The notes beneath the pieces were generated by a model. It ran no database searches. It was not told the DNA's origin and saw only the letters and a list, made by a program, of their open reading frames with translations. A program made the translations under genes and the position numbers. A stretch of 9,511 nucleotides of DNA from Chloroflexota bacterium (GTDB lineage: Bacteria; Chloroflexota; Anaerolineae; JACRMK01). This document shows positions 1 through 5,566 of the stretch, one piece after another. Position 1 is the first letter of the stretch. Each line of letters opens with the position of its first letter. Location of the stretch: positions 1 through 9,511 of the forward strand of contig JACQEC010000130.1 of assembly GCA_016200765.1 (NCBI GenBank), read 5' to 3'.

Positions 1-3000
1 ATGTACCACGACGACGCCGAGCGGTTCATTTTCTTCTGCCGCGCCGCGCTCGAAATGTGCCGGCAGTTGAACTGGCGGCCGGACGTGGCGCACTGCCACG
101 ATTGGCAGACGGCCATCGTTCCGAACTGGCTGAAAACGACCTTCAGCGACGACCCGTTCTTCAAGCAGACCGCCAGCGTTTACACGATCCACAACCTCGC
201 CTATCAAGGCATCTTCGGCCACCGCGTGCTGGAGATTGCGGGGCTGGCCGCGCTGGGCTTCATCGCGCATCCGGATGTCGCGCCCGACATCAACGAGGCG
301 GTGGATTTCATGGCGCGCGGTATCCTGTTTGGCGACGCGATCACCACGGTCAGCGAACGATACGCGCGGGAAATCCTGACGCCGGAATTTGGCGAGAAAC
401 TCGACCCGATCCTGCGCGCGCGCAAAGATCGCCTGTTTGGCGTGCTGAACGGCATTGACTATCAGCGTCTGAACCCACAGACCGACCCGCACATCGCGCG
501 TCACTACTCTGCGAGCGACTTGGGCGCGCGGCTGGATAACAAATCAGCCCTGCAGAGCGAACTAAATCTGACGCTGGATGCGGACGTTCCGCTGATCGGC
601 ATGGTCTCGCGATTGAACGAGCAAAAGGGGATGTATCTCGTGCGCGACGCCATCGAGCCGCTGTTGCGCCAGAACATCCAGTTTGTGCTGGCCGGCACCG
701 GCGACGAACCATTACAGCAATACTTCACCGACTTGCAAGCGCGCTACGCCGGGCGCGTGGCGTATGTGCCCAGCTTCAGCCAGCCCGTTGAGTCCAAGAT
801 TGCCGCCGGCAGTGACATCTACCTGATGCCGTCGCGCTTTGAGCCAGCGGGCACGAACCAGATGGTGGCCCTGCGCTATGGCGCGGTGCCGGTCGTCCGC
901 GCGACGGGCGGGCTGGCCGACACGGTGCAAGACTTCGACCCAAGCACCGGCAAGGGCAATGGCTTTGCGTTCACAAAGAGCGATCCGTGGGAGCTGTTCG
1001 CCGCCGTCGTCCGCGCGCTCGAAACGTACAAGCACCGCGCGCTCTGGCAGACCATCCAGCAGAATGGGATGAACCTTGATCTATCGTGGAAACAGTCTGC
1101 GGCGCGCTATGTCAGCGTCTATCAATTTGCCATCGAGAAGAAAACGGCGATTGGCCGCGCGCAACAGGCGCTGGCGGCTGACGTTGCGCGAACGGCAAGC
1201 GTTATGGCCTCACTGCCGCCGGAAATAGGGCGGCTGGGCGAGTTGGCATACAACCTGTGGTGGACGTGGAACCCCGACGCGAACCGCTTGTTCGAGATGA
1301 TTGAACCGGCGCTCTGGCACGACCTCCTGCACAACCCCATCCGGTTGTTGCGTGGGGTTTCGCCGGAACGGATACAGGCGATGGCCCACAGCGGCGAGTT
1401 CCGCGCGCTCTATGAACAGGTCATGCGGCAGTACGACGACTATATGACCGCGCCGTCCACGTGGTACCACGCCAATGTCCCGTATGCGGCCGACAAAACC
1501 ATCGCGTACCTATCCGCCGAGTTCGGCTTGCATGAATCTCTGCCTATCTACTCCGGCGGTTTGGGCGTGCTGGCGGGCGACACCTGCAAGGAAGCGAGCG
1601 ACCTCGGCCTGCCGCTGGTGGCGGTGGGCTTCCTCTACCCGCAAGGGTTTTTCCGACAGCAAATCGCCGGAGACGGCCGGCAGGTCGCGCTGGATGAGAA
1701 GGTGAATTTTGCCGAAGTCCCGGCCGTGGCGGTCAAGGGAGCCGATGGCCGCGAGTTGTTGATTGCGGTTGAGTTGCCCGGCCGCGCGGTCTATGCGCGC
1801 CTGTGGCGAATACAAGTCGGGCGTGTCCCGCTGTTTATGATGGACACCGACATCGAGCAGAACGCGCCGCAGGATCGGAGGCTCGTCGCGCAACTCTATC
1901 GCGGCGATCAGGATGTGCGCATCGCGCAGGAAATGGTGCTGGGCATCGGGGGTGTGCGCGCCCTGCGCGCCTTGGGCATCGCCCCGGCCGTGTGGCACCT
2001 GAACGAAGGGCACGCGGCCTTCCTGACGCTCGAGCTCGCGCGGGAGCATGGTTCGACAGGCTCACCACGCCCTCACTGGCCGGAGGTGGTCGAGCGCGTG
2101 CGGCGGCAAACTGTGTTTACGACCCACACGCCGGTGGCGGCGGGCAACGATGCGTTCCCGCCGGAGTTGATAGACACCTACTTCCGCGACTATTATCCCA
2201 AACTGGGCTTGAGCCGCGACGAGTTTATGAATCTGGCTCTGCACGATGGCCGCTTCAGCATGACCGTGCTGGCCTTGCGCTTGTCGGGCTGGGCGAACGG
2301 GGTGAGCCGCGCGCACGGCGAGGTCTCGCGCCAGATGTGGGGCTGGCTCTGGTCGCCCACTCCGGCCGACCGAGCGCCCATCCGGGCGATTACCAACGGC
2401 GTCCATACGGGCACGTGGCTCGCGCCCAGTCTGCACGCCTTATATGACCGCTATCTCGGCGAGAACTGGTTGAGCCGCCTGGACGACCCGCAGACATGGA
2501 AGGCGATTGAGGCGATTCCCGACGAAGAGTTATGGGCCGTCCACAACCAACAGCGGCAAGCGCTGATTGAGTTGGCGCGCGCGCTGGCGCGGGAGCGGTT
2601 GGCGCGTCTGGGCCAGCATCCTGAGCCTGTCGAAGGGGTGGTTGAGCAAACGAGCCATCTGCTCGACCCCAACATTCTTACCATCGGCTTCGCGCGCCGC
2701 TTTGCCACCTACAAACGCGCGACGTTGATGTTTCGCGACGCGGAGCGGCTGAAGCGGCTGATCAACGACCCACAGCGGCCCATGCAGGTCATCTTCGCGG
2801 GCAAGGCGCACCCCGCCGACGAGCCCGCGCAAGAGTTCATCCGTCAGGTCTATCAGTGGTCGCAGGCCGACGGCTTTCGCGGGCGTATTCACTTCCTCGA
2901 AGAGTACAACATGCACACCGCGCGCGTCCTCAGCTCCGGCGTGGATGTGTGGCTGAACAACCCGCGCCGGCCGCTCGAAGCGAGCGGCACGAGCGGCATG

Positions 3001-3339
3001 AAGGCGTCGCTCAACGGAATCCCCAACGCCAGCATCGCCGACGGCTGGTGGGCCGAAGGATACCAAGGCGCGAATGGCTGGACGATTGGCAACGCGGCCA
3101 CGCCCGGCCTGAACGCGGAACAGCAAGACGCCGCCGATGCCGAATCGCTCTACACGACCCTTGAGCAGAAGATCATTCCGCTGTTTTACGAGCGCGACGA
3201 CAAGGGCATCCCGCGCGGCTGGGTCAGGGTGATGAAAGAAGCGATCCGCACGGTTGCGCCGCAATTCAGCACGCGACGGATGGTGAAAGAGTACGTGAAG
3301 TTGTGGGGGGAGGCTCTGGCGAAAGAAGGGGCGGTGTAA
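1..3339 (+). CDS. Glycogen synthase (GT5) fused to alpha-glucan phosphorylase (GT35), 5'-partial
   Basis: At least 1112 residues. Residues 1-375 match GlgA, which elongates alpha-1,4-glucan from ADP-glucose. Visible landmarks are HCHDW (31-35), HNLAYQG (64-70), VSRLNEQKG (202-210, Arg204 and Lys209 as in the nucleotide-sugar site), SRFEPAG (278-284, with the conserved Glu281; the usual Cys after Pro is Ala283) and TGGLADTV (302-309). Residues 404-1110 are a phosphorylase of the short TIGR02094 type, which releases glucose-1-phosphate: a DUF3417-like start (LPPEIGRLGELAYNLWWTWN), YSGGLGVLAGD (517-527), WHLNEGHAAF (665-674), THTPVAAGN (708-716), ITNGVHTGTW (797-806), FARRFATYKRA (897-907) and EASGTSGMKASLNG (993-1006), where Lys1001 should bind PLP. 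The Met at base 1 is probably internal: GlgA normally has about 100 more N-terminal residues, including the KTGGL ADP-glucose motif. No stop and no ribosome site separates the halves; Met402 has no Shine-Dalgarno. Two short repeats lie in frame (residues 684-690 and 873-879). Confidence 0.93.
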   Translation: MYHDDAERFIFFCRAALEMCRQLNWRPDVAHCHDWQTAIVPNWLKTTFSDDPFFKQTASVYTIHNLAYQGIFGHRVLEIAGLAALGFIAHPDVAPDINEAVDFMARGILFGDAITTVSERYAREILTPEFGEKLDPILRARKDRLFGVLNGIDYQRLNPQTDPHIARHYSASDLGARLDNKSALQSELNLTLDADVPLIGMVSRLNEQKGMYLVRDAIEPLLRQNIQFVLAGTGDEPLQQYFTDLQARYAGRVAYVPSFSQPVESKIAAGSDIYLMPSRFEPAGTNQMVALRYGAVPVVRATGGLADTVQDFDPSTGKGNGFAFTKSDPWELFAAVVRALETYKHRALWQTIQQNGMNLDLSWKQSAARYVSVYQFAIEKKTAIGRAQQALAADVARTASVMASLPPEIGRLGELAYNLWWTWNPDANRLFEMIEPALWHDLLHNPIRLLRGVSPERIQAMAHSGEFRALYEQVMRQYDDYMTAPSTWYHANVPYAADKTIAYLSAEFGLHESLPIYSGGLGVLAGDTCKEASDLGLPLVAVGFLYPQGFFRQQIAGDGRQVALDEKVNFAEVPAVAVKGADGRELLIAVELPGRAVYARLWRIQVGRVPLFMMDTDIEQNAPQDRRLVAQLYRGDQDVRIAQEMVLGIGGVRALRALGIAPAVWHLNEGHAAFLTLELAREHGSTGSPRPHWPEVVERVRRQTVFTTHTPVAAGNDAFPPELIDTYFRDYYPKLGLSRDEFMNLALHDGRFSMTVLALRLSGWANGVSRAHGEVSRQMWGWLWSPTPADRAPIRAITNGVHTGTWLAPSLHALYDRYLGENWLSRLDDPQTWKAIEAIPDEELWAVHNQQRQALIELARALARERLARLGQHPEPVEGVVEQTSHLLDPNILTIGFARRFATYKRATLMFRDAERLKRLINDPQRPMQVIFAGKAHPADEPAQEFIRQVYQWSQADGFRGRIHFLEEYNMHTARVLSSGVDVWLNNPRRPLEASGTSGMKASLNGIPNASIADGWWAEGYQGANGWTIGNAATPGLNAEQQDAADAESLYTTLEQKIIPLFYERDDKGIPRGWVRVMKEAIRTVAPQFSTRRMVKEYVKLWGEALAKEGAV
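2047..2069 (+). repeat. In-frame dispersed repeat, copy 1 (TTCGACAGGCTCA core)
   Basis: The core TTCGACAGGCTCA occupies 2052-2064 and is read as part of STGSPR in the phosphorylase half. The same 13 bases occur inverted at 2622-2634 in the same gene. I recognise this core as a short dispersed repeat common in Chloroflexota and some other bacterial genomes, often tolerated inside reading frames. Exact element boundaries cannot be set from two copies. Confidence 0.7.
2617..2640 (-). repeat. In-frame dispersed repeat, copy 2 (inverted)
   Basis: The plus strand reads TGAGCCTGTCGAA at 2622-2634, the exact reverse complement of the core at 2052-2064. In frame it encodes HPEPVEG (residues 873-879), a tell-tale peptide of this repeat in annotated proteins. 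It lies between the variable helical segment ALARERLARL and the conserved block starting LLDPNILTIGFARRF, so probably in a loop that tolerates insertion. Confidence 0.75.
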
Positions 3340-3355
3340 TCTTCTATTGGTAGTT

Positions 3356-3389
3356 CTGGAGCCAGTCAAAACGATTGACCATGCTCCAG
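3356..3389. terminator. Possible terminator hairpin after the fused glucan gene
   Basis: CTGGAGC (3356-3362) pairs with GCTCCAG (3383-3389), and inside it GTCAA (3365-3369) pairs with TTGAC (3375-3379) around loop AACGA. It begins 17 bases after the synthase-phosphorylase stop, where two genes converge. There is no T tract on the plus strand, so intrinsic termination is uncertain. The stem overlaps the putative C-terminal remnant of the toxin. Confidence 0.35.
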
Positions 3390-3440
3390 ATCAGTCTTGC
3401 CCATCATGTCAACGTCGTAAACGCTCAGCGCATCAAAACG

Positions 3441-3465
3441 TCTGGCCCGTAAAACACGGGCCAGA
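3441..3465. repeat. Perfect 10-bp inverted repeat in toxin remnant
   Basis: TCTGGCCCGT at 3441-3450 pairs fully with ACGGGCCAGA at 3456-3465 around a 5-base loop (AAAAC). On the minus strand the hairpin is followed by CGTTTTGATG, a weak T stretch, so it might end DUF433 transcripts; on the plus strand no T run follows. It lies within codons of the broken toxin (LARVLRAR), so it may be a by-product of Leu/Ala/Arg codons. Confidence 0.45.
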
Positions 3466-3472
3466 TCGTCAG

Positions 3473-3808
3473 TTACATCTTCATCGGTGTACAGTTTGAT
3501 GACGCTCCTGTCGCCCCTGAAATCTCGCCAGCGGGCAGGTCTTCAGCGTGCTCGGCCAGCAGTTGCTCGATTTCGTCCTTGTGGTCGTAGTAATAGGATA
3601 GCGCGTCGTACACTTGCGCGTCGTTAAGGTGGGGGTACATGGCGACAATCGCATCCACAATCAGTCCCATTCGATGCCATCCCGCGATCAAGCGCACGGC
3701 GACTCGTGTCCCGGTGATCACAGGCTCACCGCCAACCACCCCCGCTCGCCGTTCGATATAGGGATGTTGCACATTCGCCGCGTCACTTTTCAATGCAAGG
3801 GTGCTCAT
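3473..3808 (-). CDS. DUF433 family antitoxin (VapB-like)
   Basis: 111 residues. It carries the DUF433 signature: GGEPVITGTRVAVRLIAGW (residues 26-44), a small DNA-binding-like fold, then IVAMYPHLNDAQVYDALSYY (54-73) and DHKDEI (75-80). These proteins are the antitoxin half of DUF433/DUF5615 pairs and probably bind both the toxin and their own promoter. The chosen ATG (3808-3806) is preceded by GGGAG with an 8-base gap; an in-frame ATG 35 codons upstream has no family similarity and would overlap the promoter. The last 11 residues (GASSNCTPMKM, after GAT at 98-100) are not family-like. They run into the toxin's first codons in another frame and seem to result from loss of a TGA stop at 3508-3506. 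The downstream toxin is broken, so this is now an orphan antitoxin. Confidence 0.88.
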   Translation of the reverse strand: MSTLALKSDAANVQHPYIERRAGVVGGEPVITGTRVAVRLIAGWHRMGLIVDAIVAMYPHLNDAQVYDALSYYYDHKDEIEQLLAEHAEDLPAGEISGATGASSNCTPMKM

Positions 3809-3845
3809 AGGTAATGCTCCCGCACAGGATACCGTCGTTGCCCCT

Positions 3846-3851
3846 ATTATA
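3846..3851 (-). promoter_or_regulatory. Likely -10 element for the DUF433 gene
   Basis: The minus strand reads a perfect TATAAT at 3851-3846, which would start RNA near 3839 and leave about 30 bases before the DUF433 ATG. No good -35 hexamer sits at 17 bases. The overlapping plus-strand TATTAT (3845-3850) is placed to serve the PyrK-like gene at 3888, so this 79-bp gap may be a two-way promoter. Confidence 0.45.
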
Positions 3852-3887
3852 CACGGAGACACAACCGACCGGCAGTAGAAAAGTACG

Positions 3888-4649
3888 ATGAAGCAACTGC
3901 TCGCTACCGTCACTGCCGCCGAACCCCTCGCCGCGTTTCACCTGCTGACGATCAGCGCGCTTGACCTGCCGCAGCTGCGCGCCGGCCAGTTGATGCTGGC
4001 CCGGCCACGGACTGCACACTTGCGCGAGTCGTATCTACGAGTACCGTTGTTCCCCATTCCGTCCATCACAGCGCCCAACACCTGTTCGGTGCTAATCGTG
4101 CGCGGCGAAGAGGGCTGGACGGCGGCAGAAACCGTTGCGCGCTCCCAAGCGGGTGATGAGCTCGACATCGTCGCGCCAGTAGGCAATGGGTTTACGCTGG
4201 AAGGCGGCGCACGCCGCGTCCTGCTGTTGGGCACGCCATCATGGCTCGCGCCGCTCATCGCGTTGGCGCGTGAGGCGGCGCAGAAACAGGTTGAGGTGAC
4301 CCTGCTGGTGGAGCGGGGGCCGTATGAACTGGCGCCGGTGCTGGGTGCCTTACTGCCGGTTGAGGTCGAATACGAGATTGTTGCGAATCTCGCGGACTCG
4401 TTGAAGCCCGTGCTGATGTGGCCTGACCAAATCTGCGCGGCCGCTCCCGCCGAGACGTATCGCGCGTTGTGGGAACAGATTACGCCCTTGGGGGCGCGGG
4501 CACGCTCGGCGTTCGCGCAGGCGATGTTGGCGCCGCCGATGGCGTGCGGTTTTGGCGTGTGCCTATCTTGTGCGGTGGAGATCGCGGGCCACCCGCGGCT
4601 GGCGTGCGTGGATGGGCCGGTGTTTGATTGGGCAGACCTTGCCCTGTGA
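3888..4649 (+). CDS. PyrK-like electron-transfer subunit (FAD/2Fe-2S), divergent
   Basis: 253 residues, the normal length for PyrK, which passes electrons from the PyrD flavin through a 2Fe-2S cluster and FAD to NAD+. The C-terminal cluster motif is intact: Cys220, Cys225, Cys228 and Cys240 in MACGFGVCLSC and LACVDGPVF (C-x4-C-x2-C-x11-C). VGNGF (98-102) also fits the family. Two other regions do not. The FAD motif usually near RRPxS(I/V) reads YLRVPLFPI (49-57) without the Ser, and the glycine-rich NAD-site segment usually like GGGxGxAPL reads GTPSWLAPL (115-123). The ATG at 3888 has only a weak purine stretch upstream (TAGAAAAG). The PyrD-like gene follows after 4 bases, so the two are surely co-transcribed. 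A working electron-transfer role is likely from the cysteines; NAD as partner is doubtful. Confidence 0.82.
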   Translation: MKQLLATVTAAEPLAAFHLLTISALDLPQLRAGQLMLARPRTAHLRESYLRVPLFPIPSITAPNTCSVLIVRGEEGWTAAETVARSQAGDELDIVAPVGNGFTLEGGARRVLLLGTPSWLAPLIALAREAAQKQVEVTLLVERGPYELAPVLGALLPVEVEYEIVANLADSLKPVLMWPDQICAAAPAETYRALWEQITPLGARARSAFAQAMLAPPMACGFGVCLSCAVEIAGHPRLACVDGPVFDWADLAL

Positions 4650-4653
4650 CAGC

Positions 4654-5532
4654 ATGATCGAACTCGCCCCGAACCGCAAACAGGGATTGACACTCGCCAA
4701 CCCGATCATCGCCGCCTCCGGCGCGGCCGGGTTCGCGTTTGACGCGAGCGGCTTACTGGCGCTGGACCGCTTTGGCGCGGTCGTCACAGCGCCGATTTCA
4801 CTGCGTCCGCGCAGGGGCGCGGCACAACCGCGGCTGATGGAGGTGCGCGGCGGCTTATTGCTCAACCACGGCGAGCAGAACCCCGGCTGGCGACGCGCGC
4901 TGGAGAGGTTTGGCGCGGCGTGGGAGCGCAGTCAAAGCCGCGTGATCGTTCACCTCGGCGGTCACAGCACAGGCTGGGTAGATTTGGCGAAGCGCATCGA
5001 AGCAACGCGCGGGGTCGCGGGGATTGAAGTAGACCTGACGGATAACGAAGGGCTGAAGCCGCTGGCGGCTCTGCGCGCGGCCGTTGAACTGCCGATTTTG
5101 GTCCGCCTGCCATACGCGGGCGCGCCGCTGGCCGTGCCTGCGGTTCAGTCGGGCGCCGATGTGCTCGTCTGTATCGCACCGCCGGGCGGCGCCGCGCTGG
5201 CAGAGGCAGGCGGGCAATCCCTCACCCCTACCCCTCTCCCTCGAAAGGAGAGGGGCGCATGGATCGAAGGACAGATTTATGGGGCGCTGGTCAAGCCACT
5301 TGCCACGAGGACTCTTCGCGAGGCGGCCGCGCTGGTCACCGTGCCGCTCATCGGGGCTGGCGGACTGTATACCGTTACCGATGCCGCCGAGATGCTCGCC
5401 GCCGGCGCGAGCGCCGTGATGGTGGACAGCCTTGCGTGGGTTGATCCCGCGGCGGTTAACGCGCTGATAGACGCGATGGCGGGCAGACCCTCACCCCCTG
5501 CCCCTCTCCCTTTAAGGGAGAGGGGGGCGTGA
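4654..5532 (+). CDS. PyrD-like dihydroorotate dehydrogenase family protein, divergent
   Basis: 292 residues with the TIM-barrel order of class 1B PyrD: LANPIIAASGAAGFAFD (14-30), GAVVT (41-45), LLLNHGEQNPGW (68-79), then the late FMN-phosphate region GAGGLYTVTDAAEMLAAGASAVMVDS (234-259). It sits directly after the PyrK-like gene, as PyrD and PyrK often do. As I recall the family, three key sites are altered: the Lys of VTK(S/G) is Ala46, the catalytic NISCPN segment reads DLTDNEG (127-133), and the VKLSPN Lys is Arg151. Ordinary dihydroorotate oxidation is therefore questionable; another substrate or an inactive paralogue are the alternatives. Residues 188-202 are a translated hairpin repeat placed just before the conserved GxxxGxxxKPLA segment, and the last 13 residues (SPPAPLPLRERGA) come from a second copy that supplies the C-terminus. 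The ATG is chosen for its family-like N-terminus; a longer in-frame start at 4552 would lie within the PyrK-like gene. Confidence 0.8.
   Translation: MIELAPNRKQGLTLANPIIAASGAAGFAFDASGLLALDRFGAVVTAPISLRPRRGAAQPRLMEVRGGLLLNHGEQNPGWRRALERFGAAWERSQSRVIVHLGGHSTGWVDLAKRIEATRGVAGIEVDLTDNEGLKPLAALRAAVELPILVRLPYAGAPLAVPAVQSGADVLVCIAPPGGAALAEAGGQSLTPTPLPRKERGAWIEGQIYGALVKPLATRTLREAAALVTVPLIGAGGLYTVTDAAEMLAAGASAVMVDSLAWVDPAAVNALIDAMAGRPSPPAPLPLRERGA
5219..5258 (+). repeat. Hairpin repeat, copy 1, inside the PyrD-like gene
   Basis: CCCTCACCCCTA leads into arms CCCCTCTCC (5231-5239) and GGAGAGGGG (5247-5255), a 9-bp stem with a 7-base loop. In frame it encodes SLTPTPLPRKERGA, a peptide I recognise as the translation of a widespread bacterial hairpin repeat. 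It shares its layout with the copy at 5488. Confidence 0.78.
5488..5527 (+). repeat. Hairpin repeat, copy 2, at the 3' end of the PyrD-like gene
   Basis: CCCTCACCCCCTG leads into arms CCCCTCTCCC (5501-5510) and GGGAGAGGGG (5516-5525), a perfect 10-bp stem with loop TTTAA; the loop ends can pair further. Same family and orientation as the copy at 5219. It lies just before the stop codon and between two convergent genes, so it may also act as a two-way terminator, though no T run follows. Confidence 0.8.
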
Positions 5533-5566
5533 CGGGTGACGCAACCTAGAGTATGAGAAGGACCCG

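Larger units (their letters stand above)
3344..3509 (-). pseudogene. Decayed DUF5615 (PIN-like) toxin
   Basis: Read from 3509 downward, the minus strand gives RSVIKLYTDEDV then TDDLARVLRARRFDALSVYD and VDMMGKTDLE. This is the N-terminal half of a DUF5615 protein, the PIN-like partner of DUF433 antitoxins, including the near-invariant KLY-DED start and the following Ala-Arg-Leu-rich helix. The expected ATG is AGG (3509-3507), and no ATG, GTG or TTG lies in frame between it and the upstream stop at 3545-3543. The frame closes at TGA 3368-3366 after about 47 residues; intact members have about 110-120. In the next frame, 3382-3344 reads MVNRFDWLQNYQ then TAG, which resembles the usual C-terminal end of the family. 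The middle therefore appears to have been deleted with a frame change. The N-terminal match is firm; the C-terminal match is suggestive only. Not expected to make an active toxin. Confidence 0.75.

Noticed and set aside
1..3. ATG at the window edge as the true start of the fused gene
   Set aside because: GlgA needs about 100 more N-terminal residues with the ADP-glucose motif; this Met falls in the middle of a conserved YHDDAERF-type segment.
1510..2049. 179-codon open frame on the minus strand
   Set aside because: Antisense shadow of conserved phosphorylase motifs, with no ribosome site or family resemblance.
2530..3369. 279-codon open frame on the minus strand
   Set aside because: It lies antisense to the strongly conserved phosphorylase core, including the PLP lysine. 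Its Arg/Ala-rich product has no recognisable domain; long antisense frames are common at this G+C.
3809..3913. 35-residue N-terminal extension of the DUF433 protein
   Set aside because: Not family-like, overlaps the probable TATAAT box and the start of the divergent gene, while the shorter start has a good ribosome site.
3938..4693. 251-codon open frame on the minus strand
   Set aside because: Antisense to the PyrK-like gene, whose cysteine cluster is convincing. The product is low-complexity Ser/Arg/Ala with no domain.
2047..5527. CRISPR array or insertion-sequence ends formed by the short repeats
   Set aside because: Two unrelated families of two copies each, without regular spacing, spacers, transposase or target-site duplications.
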